From: Manduca sexta
Lineage: Eukaryota; Arthropoda; Insecta; Lepidoptera; Sphingidae
Assembly: GCF_014839805.1 (NCBI RefSeq)
Contig: NC_051129.1
Location: forward strand, 10,854,920-10,918,919
Direction: 5' to 3'
Length of the DNA: 64,000 nt
The notes under the pieces are model-generated. The model did no database searches. It was given only the letters and a program-made list of their open reading frames with translations, and was not told the origin of the DNA. Positions 21,900 to 32,868 of this stretch are shown here, one piece after another. Every line of letters starts with the position of its first letter. Position 1 is the stretch's first letter. Made by a program: the position numbers and the translations under genes.

Positions 21900-22630
21900 A
21901 ATATATTTTTTTTGTTTCAGGGTTAGCCCACACTTAAACAACCATTTTAGGGTGATATGATTTTGTTATTTTTATACCAAAATATGTAAAGGTAGAATCT
22001 TACAAAATCCCCGTTAGCCACTAGCAACACGTATTACAACATCTAGACTCTTCAATTTGTATGAAGACATGCCTTAAAACGCACTCAGAGGCAATGATTT
22101 CACACGCGCCACACGCAACGCTAGATGTGTCGAAGGGACGGAGTTAAGAAGAGGAGATATTTCTCGCGTCTGATTAGCGTGTGAAAGAATATTGTATATA
22201 ATAAATAACTTACACTTAATAAATAACAAACTGTCTGATCTCAATATGGATTGCATACGCAGACAAATGTGCACATCTACTATCCGATGTTGCATCGCAT
22301 GCGTGGCTTACGTCAGTCAGATTGTTCCTACCATGTACCAACTTAAATAACAAATGCTTAATGGTCAAATTATCGCGTTAAGTCGTCGGCACACCTACCA
22401 TTTCTCGACTAATGCGCTTGGTGTGTCACGACCATTATCCCGATCCGATCAATCAAACCTCCGCAATCAAATCTGTTATTGATAGGGGGGCCTTACACAT
22501 TCCCTCCAGCAGTTGTGGACAAAATTTATTCCAACTGAAGTTTAGATGAATCGCTGCTTTCAAACGGTAATTTGATTGATCTTGTTTTGGCTTTTACCGC
22601 GTAATTTGGACCATCTTTTTCTGAAATGGT
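21900..22630. other. No recognised feature
   Basis: Mixed composition with no recognised repeat. The part 22070-22490 is less AT-rich than its surroundings but carries no domain. Confidence 0.45.
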
Positions 22631-22702
22631 GAGAAATATTTTTAAACGTTTTTCAATAAGGAGTGATGAGACATATTTTTAACGTTTTCAATAAGGAGAT
22701 TA
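22631..22702. repeat. Short tandem duplication (two units)
   Basis: Two diverged units of about 36 bp each contain ATATTTTTAA, CGTTTT and CAATAAGGAG. The second unit has lost a base or two relative to the first. Confidence 0.7.
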
Positions 22703-22753
22703 TGTTTGAATTTACATTGCATCAAGTTTTTATGTTTACTTAGAAACTTATTT

Positions 22754-22960
22754 ATCTGCGTAGATCGGACCACCAACAGCTAAAATTTTAAAATGTTGTA
22801 TAATTGTAAAATGTAGGTAGATATTGTAACGTTGACTTTACGGATGAACAACACCTCAGTCCCCCCCGTGACCATGAAGGCTGCAAAGTCTTCGAAACGT
22901 CGGGAGAAAAATAAAATACACAAAACCGAGATAGAATCCGGAAAATTAGTTTAATTTCAA
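22754..22960 (-). mobile_element. Element E, minus orientation
   Basis: TGCGTAGATCGGACCACCAA, TGTAGGTAGATATTGTAACG and a C-run are followed by GTGACCATGAAGGCTGCAAA, TCTTCGAAACGTCGGGAG and AATTAGTTTAATTTCAA. This is the clearest view of the inner half of the family. Confidence 0.82.
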
Positions 22961-23307
22961 ATTATTTATCATAAACATTGAACATACTTTTATTTTCCAA
23001 CAGATGGCGTAATAGCTTATTCGTTTTCTCTTACATATCAATTTGTATCTCCTGGATCGCTACGTCTACGTAAACCAACCAGTTAAGATAAAACAAACAC
23101 ATCACATATATATTCGCAAAGCGAAGGCATAGTCTTTCATGCTGTTATTAGGGCCTTTCTGTAGTACTGTAATGCTCTTAGGGGGAGCCTATCGCCTATC
23201 GAAGGGATCAACACTTCTCGTTGTGAAACACCAAAAGGAATAGATTTGTTGATATTTGATATTTCTATATTACGGCATTATTTATACTTGACGGCATAAT
23301 TATAAAT

Positions 23308-23480
23308 CCACACACACACGCGCCTTTGATCCCGTAGGAGAAAGTGCAATTGATGCACCTTCTTTCCACCGTGTGTATTCTATCCCAATATGTGATGTAG
23401 GGCGAGCCTGCCGCCATAGCTGGCACTAATTCCAGACTCCGGGCGGATATTGAGTAACAAAACCCAATATCACATTTAGG
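23308..23480 (-). mobile_element. SINE-D copy lacking the tRNA head
   Basis: It begins at an (AC)n run. AGGGCGAGCCTGCCGCCATA, ACTCCGGGCGGATATTGAGT and AAAACCCAATATCACATTT follow the D order. The tRNA-like head that should lie to the right is missing. Confidence 0.82.
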
Positions 23481-23547
23481 AACAGCCTGTATAAAATACA
23501 ATCAGATCGCCATAACTGTCAACTGGTGTGATGTCTCTTATTAATTA

Positions 23548-23720
23548 ACTAGCTTCTGACCGCAACTCCGCCCACAGGACAAAGTTTTTCCCGAAAAAAA
23601 TTGCCAATAACACATAGGAGTAATATAGCTTCCTATTAGTGAAACGAAACTGGTTCAGTAGTTTCAAAAAATTGCCTATATAATCTCATAAACTTTTCGT
23701 CTATAACATAAATTATATTG
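23548..23720 (+). mobile_element. Repeat-G copy
   Basis: ACTAGCTTCTGACCGCAACT, then CCGCCCACAGGACAAAGTTT, ATATAGCTTCCTATTAGTGA and GGTTCAGTAGTTTC show the G order from head to tail. The head is worn. Confidence 0.72.
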
Positions 23721-23848
23721 ATATTTGCAATTTTACCTATATTATGTTTATGTTTATTATAGGTATTTTATATTTTTTTTATATACTTTATTACTTATCA
23801 TTTTTCTCAAGTGTCATATTACCATAACCTACCTATTTCTCTCTGCAC

Positions 23849-23932
23849 CACCCTAAGATGAGGAGGAGAGAATGCCTACGGCATTAAGTCCGCTATGTAC
23901 TATTTTTATATATGAAGTGCAGATAAATATGA
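23849..23932 (+). mobile_element. LINE 3' tail (family P)
   Basis: AGAGAATGCCTACGGCATTA and AGTCCGCTATGTACTATTTT match the P tail at 2219-2318 on the opposite strand. Confidence 0.6.
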
Positions 23933-23984
23933 ATTTCAATTGATTACCTCTACGCGTTCATGAGGAAAGGGGTAGTAATTTAAA

Positions 23985-24356
23985 ATTATTAAAAATATGT
24001 TTATTATATGATGTAACTTAAAAATTACGTTTTCCGCAATTTTGCCTTTATCTGTACTATAAGATGTTGTTTCGTACCAAATTTTAAGATTCTAACTTCA
24101 CGGGAAGTATCCTGTAGGTTTGATTCCCTTGCGAGTTTCGAAAATTTGCGACATAAACAGCTGTATCTTTTAATTGCGTTAGCTTAGAAGTTTAGTATTT
24201 TAACAGCTCTAAGGAACAGTAGACTTGAGTATTTGATATAAATTTCAGCTTAATACCTCAACGCGTTCCTGAGAAAAAGGCTCTTGAGAGACGGACGGAC
24301 AATAAAGTAATCCTATAAGGGTTCCGTTTTTTTCCTTTCGAGGTACGGAACCCTAA
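23985..24356 (+). mobile_element. Repeat-S (AGGGTTCCGT family)
   Basis: ATTACGTTTTCCGCAATTTT, TTGTTTCGTACCAAATTTTA and CGACATAAACAGCTGTATCT lead to GACGGACGGACAATAAAGTA. The copy ends with AGGGTTCCGT paired against ACGGAACCCT at 24319-24355. I recognise this as a dispersed repeat of many Lepidoptera, class uncertain. A partial second version of its tail, TACGCGTTCATGAGGAAAGG, lies just before at about 23952. Confidence 0.75.
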
Positions 24357-24674
24357 AAATAGTTTACACTTATGTAGGCCACTCCACTCTCACAAGCCAC
24401 TTCGCCGTGCCCGAATAAGATCTACAAATCAGTAACCTGACGTTAAATGTAAGTGAGGAGTACCACCACTACAATAGTAATCAACGCAATTAAGTGCGTC
24501 TGCTGGGTTCGCCCTCTATTTATCTTGCTCAACTTGGGCGCGACCGGCTGATAAATTAAATACTAATGTATTAACACCGCTGGTAAAATACCTAGGTAGA
24601 TGAGGTTTTTGTTTATTGTGATAAACGATGGCTAGGGTTTGCCACGGTATTTTTAACCTTGTTTATGAATATAG

Positions 24675-25125
24675 GGATTATACAATACGATATTACTATA
24701 ATGCCGGCGCCACATATAGCAAAAATATTTGAACACTTGTTTGAACTCATGTGTGGCACGGGTATTTGCATATTTGTGCAAAGTTTGTTTAAATGTTTGC
24801 GTATTTGCTATTCGGTATTGGTTTCTCGACAACACCTTAAAGCGTTCAAAGTTATCGAATTGCTTGAAGGAGAGCCGATTATGTGGAAACCTAAAAGTAA
24901 AAGCCATAAAAAAATTAATTTGGTCAGTGTCTGTAACCGTGTTCAAATGTGTGGCAAAGCCTTTGTACAAATATTCGTCTGTGTGTGGCGCCGGCATAAG
25001 GAAAGTGATCGAAGCAAGTATATTGAACTTCCGAAGTTGATTTGAATGTTTAGGGTTTTCTTGGCATCTAGTATTTACTTTTATATTTATGGAAATGAAG
25101 GCGTTGTTAGCATATGATAAATTAT
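24675..25125 (+). repeat. Left arm of a large inverted pair
   Basis: Once the 295-bp insertion at 24702-24996 is removed, about 155 bases read GATTATACAATACGATATTA through TTGAACTTCCGAAGTTGATT and TTTTCTTGGCATCTA to GCATATGATAAATT. They match the reverse complement of 25830-25983. The arms are about 700 bp apart and the copies are diverged, not identical. Confidence 0.85.
24702..24996. mobile_element. Harbinger-like MITE, 295 bp
   Basis: The terminal inverted repeats start TGCCGGCGCCACA at both ends (13 exact bases, then partial match). The element is flanked by TAA at 24699-24701 and 24997-24999. The uninterrupted partner arm at 25830-25983 carries a single TAA at the corresponding place, which confirms the boundaries. 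A 3-bp TWA target duplication is typical of PIF/Harbinger transposons. Open frames crossing it (128 codons on plus, 114 on minus) run into the flanks and show no transposase motif. Confidence 0.85.
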
Positions 25126-25264
25126 TATTATTTAATATTTATAGGGAAATGATGATTTTTAGATGTACTAGCAAAGCTTATAGTAATCATAGCACGTGTA
25201 AGGTTTTGAAAGAAAATAGAATATAGATGTTAATAAATTATTATATTCAGTTTATAAACCCCAA

Positions 25265-25358
25265 CACTCTGATCGTTATTCATATAGATTTGTTAATTGA
25301 GCTATCAACCTTTAATACTCTGGCAGCACAGCAGCATAAAGGAATAACGATCAGAGTG
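25265..25358. mobile_element. Small foldback, 94 bp
   Basis: CACTCTGATCGTTATTC at 25265-25281 is an exact inverted match of 25342-25358. Sixty bases separate the arms. It lies between the arms of the large inverted pair. Confidence 0.85.
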
Positions 25359-25643
25359 ATGGCAGTTACAAGTTGACATTTTTAAAAAAAATATATAAAA
25401 CGAAAAGAGAATGGCGAGAGGGATTCCGCCGTCTGAACTGGAGAAGGAATGATTGTTATGTTCAAATAGTTTAAGTATCAAGTTTGTCTCTAAGCCAGAT
25501 AAGTTTGTCTCTAAGCCTGATTGGCAATTTATGTTACAATATACAAGTTCAATATAATTAAATACTTATTAATAGTGCTGCTGTGGTTTCATTATTTGGA
25601 ACGGTTGGACTGCTTACTACACACGTAAGTTCCAGAACCCTCC

Positions 25644-25816
25644 ACAGAGTCCCATGTAACTGTATCGCGTTCCAGGACCAGCCTATGTTTATCCGGGTAC
25701 AAACAGGCCGGCATAATTGTGTCAACTGGAGAGGGTTAATCATCTCTATCTGTACACCACCCCACTTACCATCAGGTGCAGTGTGGTCACTTTTGCGTGT
25801 CCTTATAAAAACATGG
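25644..25816 (+). mobile_element. Repeat-B copy, 5' truncated
   Basis: GTATCGCGTTCCAGGACCAG, CAGGCCGGCATAATTGTGTC and CACTTACCATCAGGTGCAGT show B order. The first 90 or so bases are unrecognisable. It lies inside the large inverted pair, just before the right arm. Confidence 0.88.
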
Positions 25817-25829
25817 TACTCCCACCAAT

Positions 25830-25983
25830 AATTTATCATATGCTGAATACGTCTTCATTTCCATAAATATAAAAGGAAATAGATGCCAAGAAAACCATAA
25901 AATCTCGAATCAACTTCGGAAGTTCAATATATTAACTTCGATTACTTTCCTTATAGTAATATCGTATTGCATTGTGTAATCCT
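25830..25983 (-). repeat. Right arm of the large inverted pair (empty site)
   Basis: It is the reverse complement of the left arm without the 295-bp Harbinger-like element. At the insertion point it reads CCTTATAGTAATATC, giving the pre-insertion state of the other arm. Confidence 0.85.
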
Positions 25984-26279
25984 GATTGCTTCCCGATCTG
26001 GCAGGCTGCCAGTATCTCAAAACTAACCGTGTGAGGACGCCCTAATAATCTTTACATTTACGTATATTTGGCACGCTTGGGCCATCTCTATAAAACTGAT
26101 GTACCATTATTGGTAACAGTACTGCGTAAGGGCGTTTGCACACGAACTTTGTAGGCTCAGCACGTTTCGTTGTATTATTTCGAGATAATGATGATTTAGA
26201 AGTGTTATTTGTAGCATTCTTACGTAAAAGATTGGAAGGATAGAATAGATGTTGAGAAAGCAGAAGGGAGCTCAACACT

Positions 26280-26543
26280 TACACACACACACACACACAT
26301 CATCACGCATTTATCCACGAAGGGGTATGCAGAGGCTCAACCAGGGCAGCCATTTTTCGCTAAGTATTATTCGTTCCATGATGTGATAGGGGGCGAGCCT
26401 ATCGCCATATCGGAACATATTCCGATATTCCAGATTCCGGGTTGAAAAACCCAATACCATTTTGCCCGACCCGGGCACCAAACCCGAGTCCTCAGCAGTC
26501 AGCACTGCACTCGTATCATAACACAATTACACCACCGACGCAA
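26280..26543 (-). mobile_element. SINE-D, full length
   Basis: An (AC)n run is followed by CGCATTTATCCACGAAGGGG, TGATGTGATAGGGGGCGAGC and CCCGACCCGGGCACCAAACC, then the worn A-box region TACACCACCGACGCA. It has a small duplication (ATATTCC-type) in the body around 26420. Confidence 0.9.
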
Positions 26544-26992
26544 AAAAAAAATTAAGGCTAACGTGTGTGTTACAGTTTTTATGTATCTTTTTTATCTAAA
26601 CCCAAATGACATCTTTTAAGTCAATACCTAGTAACAAACTCAGTATAATTCTACACAACTATATTTCACCCACATAATAGACGATAAACATCACGTTTAT
26701 GAAGACACTCGGACGAAGCGCCTTATCGTGTCAGACACTCGTTCAGAAAAAACAACTTGGCCTAAGTATATAGTTAGGCCGGTCATCAAATCTCGTATAC
26801 AGGCAAACACCGGAGAGGTTACAAGCCGCTTTTGCGTGTCGTTTATTTTATCATGTTCGTGCGGGTTATATTTTTGAGTACGTGAAAAATGTTGGTATAT
26901 TTGGGTATATTGTATTAAATAAAATTCATGTCATGTAATTCTTAAACTGGAATTTCTTTTGAATCGTGTAGTCTTTTTTATTTTTATCTTTG
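26544..26992. other. No recognised feature
   Basis: AT-rich sequence, nothing recognised. Confidence 0.5.
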
Positions 26993-27183
26993 ACTAGCTT
27001 TAGCTTGCGGTTTCGCAAGCGTGAATATATTTTTTCAGGATAAAACACCCGCTGAATATTTTTTTAAAAAGCTTAAAGCGCTGCGGAGTAATGTAACTTC
27101 CTGTTAGTAAACACTTTTCAAAAGCGGTTTAGTCGTTCCTCATATTAGTGCGTTCAAACAAACAAACTCCATCTTTTTAAGTA
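26993..27183 (+). mobile_element. Repeat-G copy
   Basis: ACTAGCTTTAGCTTGCGGTT is the worn head. ATGTAACTTCCTGTTAGTAA and GTGCGTTCAAACAAACAAAC are the body and tail. Confidence 0.8.
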
Positions 27184-27665
27184 TATATACTTCCATTGTG
27201 ATCAATTGGCACTGCAAAAGAAACTATTCTAATATCTTTAGCACTAAGGGTTATATTTCTCAAACAAAAACATATTCAGTCGTCTACAACTTATACTATT
27301 ACAAACTTTACCCCCTTACCCTACATTACAACGAAGAACTAAACAAATATAAATCATAGTAACACGACATACGGCGCAGATTCCATTTCACCCTGTTGAT
27401 ATATTGCAGGTCAGAGTTACCAGCTATGAATGCAGAGAAACTACTTAAAGTTGGAAAAAGCTATATTTACTCGCCAGTATTAGAGTTTTTAAAACGTTCA
27501 TAATACATACAATATGAATTTTATACTGCATAATTATTATCTTACCTCTTACTTCTTACCTTATAGTTCTTACTTTAATACAAAATCGATTTGAACAGAG
27601 TATTCCATAAATTCTGTATTCGAAAAGTTTTCACTATTGAGTGCAAATATCATGAACATATTCGT

Positions 27666-27716
27666 ATCGATTACAAAACATCGAGAACGTGCGATTCTCG
27701 ATGTTTTGTAATCGAT
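27666..27716. repeat. 22-bp perfect inverted repeat
   Basis: ATCGATTACAAAACATCGAG plus AA at 27666-27687 pairs exactly with 27695-27716 across a 7-base loop. No copy is seen elsewhere in the window. Confidence 0.95.
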
Positions 27717-28280
27717 GTTGTTATCGATACTTCTCTGTGTCCCTAATTGTAGCTATTATCACCGATTTTGTCGATATGACACGGGTTAAGGTAAACACTC
27801 GCAGCGAAACGTTGTTTACCGACCCATTGAAATTTCGTGAATATGATCGTGTTTTTCCTGTTACGTCATTGTGTTTAATAATGTTTGTTGATGTTGGATT
27901 TGTGGATTTAGCAATCGTAGGCTTTATCGACTACGTTTCATAAAAATAAAACGTTTACTTACATTAAATAAAATATATCTCCAACAAAAATCCATTTTTA
28001 AAAGTGTGACGGAACGAATCATTATATTTTAAATGGCAAACATTTAAAAAAATTATTTAAAAAATATAACCAAAAGTATGAAATAAATATTATCCTAATT
28101 AATGAAAAGTTAATTTCCCAAGTCCTTTGAAATATTTTGTGGTTTGAGTTACATGCAAACAATTTTCATTAGTAATTTATAACACTTACGCTTCAGTAAA
28201 ACACAAAGGGATTTATTCCGAGGCAACGTTGAAGTAAAGAAAAATATGCATTGCATTTTCCTAATGGCTACAAAGGTTAT
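27717..28280. other. No recognised feature
   Basis: An open frame ending at 27943 (84 codons from an alternative start at 27689) passes through the inverted repeat and lacks a domain. The remainder is AT-rich. Confidence 0.45.
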
Positions 28281-28524
28281 TTTTTTTACATGCACACAAA
28301 GTGTCCCTACCGCACCCGGTAAATGGAGTGGGATCCAATGACGACTGACGAGAGATGATTACCACTTAACAGTTGACACAATTATGCCGGCCTGTTGGAA
28401 CTGGATTCCCGGAAAAATAAAATTCCCGGAACGCGACACACTTACGTGGGCCACTATAGCAGATTTTAACACCTTGTGTATGGTGGTCGCTATCTGGACA
28501 GATATAAAATATATCCTACCACCG
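28281..28524 (-). mobile_element. Repeat-B copy, nearly full
   Basis: GACGAGAGATGATTACCACT, ACAATTATGCCGGCCTGTTG, ACTTACGTGGGCCACTATAG and ATAAAATATATCCTACCACC follow B in minus order. The segment between CTGTTGGAAC and CCCGGAACGCG is replaced by a short duplicated TTCCCGGAA-like sequence. Confidence 0.9.
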
Positions 28525-28829
28525 GCAAAGTTATATAAGTTTATTTATTTCGATAGGGAAAAGTAAATATAAAGCCACGTATAAACAAGACACATACCCT
28601 CCTCGGATCCTAAACGGTTTAGTTTACGAGCAAGTAAATTTGCAAGTAAAACCTAGTCCTAAACATCTTCAATTAAACTTTACGGCAGAAGATTTCGATT
28701 AAGGACGCATCCACGAGATTTAAAGTTGATCGACAGTTGTGTCGGTTACTATTATCACATAAAGGAACGTTTTAACTATCTTTCAGTTGGATTATTATAT
28801 TTAAGCATTGAAAAATTACATTAAAGTTG

Positions 28830-28996
28830 AAATAAAACATTTTTTTTATTTTTTACATCTGACTCCGCCCCGTGAGTAGGAAGGCTGCAAAGTCTTCGAA
28901 ACGTCGAAAGAAAATTATAATATAAAAACCGCAATAAAATCCGAAAAATATTTTTATTTTTATGTTTAACTTTCGCGTAAACATAAGAAATAATTA
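28830..28996 (-). mobile_element. Element E with both ends
   Basis: GTTGAAATAAAAC on the left and TTCGCGTAAACATAAGAAAT on the right bracket the core AAGGCTGCAAAGTCTTCGAA. The arms are diverged. Confidence 0.72.
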
Positions 28997-29021
28997 AAAG
29001 AATTTATTCACCACTAAAGGG

Positions 29022-29350
29022 AGCGACGATAGCCTAGTTGGGTGTGGAACAGTCTGCCAAGACGAATGTCCGCAGGTTCAAATCCCAAAGGCACACACCT
29101 CTGACTTTTCTCAAAAATCATGTGTGTATTCTTTGTGAATTTATCGTTCGCTTTAACGGTGTAGGTAAACATCGTGAGGAAACCTGCACATCTGATAAGT
29201 TCCTCTTTAGGAATTTCGAAGGTGTGTGAAGTCTACCAATGCGCACTAGGCCAGCGTGGTGGACTAAGGCCTAATCCCTCTCAGTAGTAGAGGAGGCCCG
29301 TGCTCAGCAGTGGGCAAGTATATAATACAGGGCTGATATTATTATTATTA
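29022..29350 (+). mobile_element. SINE-A, full length
   Basis: It is nearly identical to the copies at 6468 and 7299, with A box TAGCCTAGTTGG, B box GGTTCAAATCCC and a (TTA)n end. A six-base TAAAGG on each side may be what is left of the target duplication. Confidence 0.92.
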
Positions 29351-29576
29351 AAGGAGTTTAAACTAATATCATCAATTCGACAGTTTAGCCGATGAAGTGT
29401 CGTCGGTGTGCAAACCTTGTCAACGATTGATGGCGTACGCTTGTACCGCCTTAAGCATTGGATCATTAACTACTTAATTACATTCGGATTACAGACTCCG
29501 TCACAGTTATCATGAATATGCAAAATTATTGCGCAACAGATTTAAGTCACGTAACAAATTGTGTCCGTTTGAATAT

Positions 29577-29800
29577 GTAGACTGCTTCCTTGTATTGCGT
29601 GCGTGATACGAGACTACTCTAAGGTCCCTGGTTCGAATCTTAGATCAGGCAAAGTAATATTGGGTTTCTCTGTTCAATATCAGCCCGCAGTCCGGAATCT
29701 GTGGCCGATGTGGAGACAGGCTCGCCCTAAAAAGTGGGTGTCCTCGTTCCACCTCTGACTACCTTTGGATATAAAGGCGTGATGCGTGTTTGTGCTTTGA
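29577..29800 (+). mobile_element. SINE-D, nearly full length
   Basis: The head TAGACTGCTTCCTTGTATTG lacks part of the A box. The B box CTGGTTCGAATCTTAG is good. AATATTGGGTTTCTCTGTTC and TTGGATATAAAGGCGTGATG complete the family order. Confidence 0.88.
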
Positions 29801-30184
29801 ATATTTAATATTAAAATGTCAGACAATGAAATTAGAAAAAAAATTGATGAATTATTAATGATGAAGCCGAAGGCTATGTTTCGAACTAGGCCACGAACTG
29901 ACTATATCAACATCTTTATATCGATATTAAATTCTGACTAAAAATGATACGTAGCGATAATTTTGTTTCAATTTACTGTTTACTGTCGGTGAACTTAAAA
30001 ATAATGTTTATGATCTAACATAAGGAACAAAAATAGTTAAACGATCAGGCAAAAGATATAGCAAGAAGCATTTTTTTTTAATTTTGTTGTACCTTCTTTG
30101 TTCTGTTATTGTTGTGTACAGGTTGCACGAAAATAAAAGGTTTCTCTCTTTCTGGCAGTCTGCCCGCGGATGTATTTATATCTA
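29801..30184. other. No recognised feature
   Basis: AT-rich sequence, nothing recognised. Confidence 0.5.
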
Positions 30185-30258
30185 GTCGGTCGTCATTTTT
30201 GGACTTTATTTCACTTAACATCAAGTGCAGTAAAACCACATTGCCATTTCTCGATAAA
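30185..30258 (+). mobile_element. Repeat-B 3' fragment
   Basis: TTCACTTAACATCAAGTGCA and ACCACATTGCCA match the B 3' end with several changes. Confidence 0.5.
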
Positions 30259-30465
30259 ATTAAACAAAATTATATTTATAGACTACATGAGCTTAAATAT
30301 ATTTATTTGTTTCCATTGTTTCACTCAATTTACATGTAATACCCGAAAATATATTCCGCTTCATTTAAATGCAGTTTACAATAGTTGCGATTTGAATCAT
30401 GGAAACAATTAAGTATTTCCATTCTATTGTTAATAAATCTAACCTTCTGTTACGACACCCCACCC

Positions 30466-30482
30466 GGGGGGGGGGGGGGGGG
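30466..30482. repeat. 17-G homopolymer
   Basis: Seventeen consecutive G bases follow CACCC. The exact length may be a sequencing or polishing artefact. Confidence 0.8.
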
Positions 30483-30795
30483 ATTCTTGTGCGCTCGGTC
30501 TCCATACCCAATGCACGCCTATGCATGACGGGACATTTGTCGCGGCCCTAGGCACACAGTTAAGAGTGGATGCTTCATGGTTGCCAATTAACTTTGTGAC
30601 CTATGAGAGGTCGTAAACATTTCCTGGCTCTCTCCCCTCCTCCCATACTAAGAGGATTCCTTCTCCTTCCCCTAGACTTCCATCCTCAGATGCCTCCTTC
30701 CATCTTTCGTCCAAGGCCCTGCAGTCGTTAAGTCGGGGGTTTCCGGTATTCCATTCGCAGATGTCTCCCGGTATTGACTGCGGGGTCCGATACGC
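30483..30795 (-). other. GC-rich block of unknown nature
   Basis: This block stands out from the AT-rich surroundings. On minus, a frame is open from about 30794 to a stop near 30600 (about 65 codons, including IPGDICEWNTGNPRLNDC and EGILLVWEEGREPGN). It has no start codon that I would trust and no domain I recognise. The block could be an internal LINE piece, a SINE with a G/C tail, or a decayed gene fragment. The abrupt G-run border suggests an inserted unit. Confidence 0.4.
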
Positions 30796-32477
30796 GAAGA
30801 AAAATTGTTACAAAAACTAATTTCGACCTATATTAAGTGCTTGATGCGTATCTACGTTTCGCTATTTGATGAAATCATATTGTGAAATTTAAATTTAAAT
30901 TCTTTTTCATTGTACGCAATCGCATGAAATAATAATGTACTCGAGTATTTTTACTTTATATTTTATAAAAAAATTGTTTACTGCATCAAAATTATTTCTA
31001 ATCCCGTGAGTTTCAATATCTTTGATTATAATTTGCATTTCTGTCTTTAAAATTAGACAAAGCCTAAGTAAATAATGAAAATAACTGACGACTTTCTATA
31101 AAAATCCCCTAATTTTGTTTAAAAGGACGATTTTGTAATATCTCCGTATCTTTATATTATGCTTTATTACTTTAGCGTCATTATTACGTAACATCAGTAT
31201 CTTGCGGATAATTAATTAACAAAAAAACATAGCCGTTAAAGTTTGACTTCGGCTTTAAAAAGTTCGTTGTTCGAAGTTTCGAAGTATTAATTAATCGGCT
31301 TACGGCAACGACATCATGTCGACGGACAAAGTATCCACTGTGAATATTTTAAAATGCAGGACCAACTGATCAGCTTCATCAGCTTGTAGGTTTTGCGGCG
31401 TAGTTTGTATTTAATAGAAGGTACTGAGCCACGAGTAAAAGCCACTAAACACGTCAATTATAACCTAGTTTTTATTTGTATTATTTTTAGTTAATTTAAT
31501 ATTTTTATTTTGAATTATATTTTATGTTAATTGTTCTTTTTGTGTTGCGTCAGTAAAATTATCGTTCTTTTTTCTTTCTTACTCTGAAGGTTAGGTTTTC
31601 TTAGGTTTGAAGCGAATGTGATAGTAAAATAAAATATAGAGGGTGATTGGTATTCTTAGGCCGTCGCCCCCTTTGCTTGTTAATAACGGGGGAATGTCCT
31701 GTGCAATTTTTATTGGGGTTCTATAAAAGTATAAAACGTAGTGAGAAACTGACATAACTATCGACATTCGTATAATTTTATGTTGTTGATATTGTGTATT
31801 TTAATAATATATGACTTCTTCTATCCGTGTTCTAAATTCTCGGTTCAAATATATCCAATATCCATCCATGTGTGATTAGCTAAAACATCATAATACTTTC
31901 ACAAACTTCATATTTTTAATACAATTGGAATTACGTGTTTTGTATTTTAAATCCAATTCACCCTCAGACATTAAGTTTGATTAGCAAATACCTTGACTGT
32001 AACATTGTTAAAACAAAACAAAATAGTGCTTACACACTGCTGCTTAGCTGTCAATTTAGACAAAGCCGTGAAATAATTTTAACAGATCCACTGTGTAACA
32101 ACATTCATGCTTTAAAACAACAATGAAAGAATAAAGGTTTTTAATATCCAAGTAAACCACTTTTATTTCATTTAAACGAAAGACGATGAATAAAAATAAA
32201 CATACAAGAATAGCCGGGAGGCCGGAAAATGAAATATAAACTCACATTTAAGACTTATTTTCCCTCAGCGAATACTTTATTTTACTTTATAACGATTTAT
32301 GATATGAAGGCATTTTTGGGAATAAAACAGCATGAAAGTTCAATTGAAGGAGATTGCTCATTGAACTGTTTCAAGTATCAAAATGCGAGACTAAATATGT
32401 TTTGGTGAAAATAGTTTCAACAGAAGCGCTGTTCCGGAAATTGGGCTCCGTAAAACTCGTCAAAACGAAATTTTTAA
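30796..32477. other. No recognised feature
   Basis: The longest blank stretch in the window: AT-rich, with no repeat family and no plausible exon. Confidence 0.5.
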
Positions 32478-32868
32478 ATGAATCAAAAACCATTAAAACC
32501 AAAAAATAATTTAATATTATCTATACACTGGATTTGATTTCTTGGTTTGATTTGAACCATTCTCTAAAAGTCTAAAACAATTAATATTTACCCGCAATAG
32601 TTAGTCATATATTTTTAAGTTACACTTATACTACTTTCTTGTTTAATTTTTTTTACTATACAAAGTTCTCAATAGTCTTAATTTATTTTAGTCCGCACTT
32701 TAGGGTACCTAAGTAACTAGTATAAGGGCGCAATATTTAGGAATACAATCTAGTTTCTATGCTTGTATATTTTATAATTAGCTTTAATTTTGATTGTAAT
32801 CTGTTTTGCGTCTTAATTTTTAATAAAATTAAAATAAAATATACACTGGTTACAATTTTGGAGTCGAT
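32478..32868 (+). repeat. Repeat-H pieces
   Basis: CCAAAAAATAATTTAATATT with ATCTATACACTGG (about 32497-32535), and TACACTGGTTACAATTTTGG with AGTCG (about 32840-32865), match the H copy at 5482. About 300 unassigned AT-rich bases separate them, so H may be split by an insertion or represent two copies. Confidence 0.5.

Noticed and set aside
24653..25045. 128-codon plus frame and 114-codon minus frame over the same DNA
   Set aside because: Both cross the borders of a 295-bp MITE proven to be an insertion by the empty partner arm. Opposite-strand overlap and lack of motifs argue for chance.
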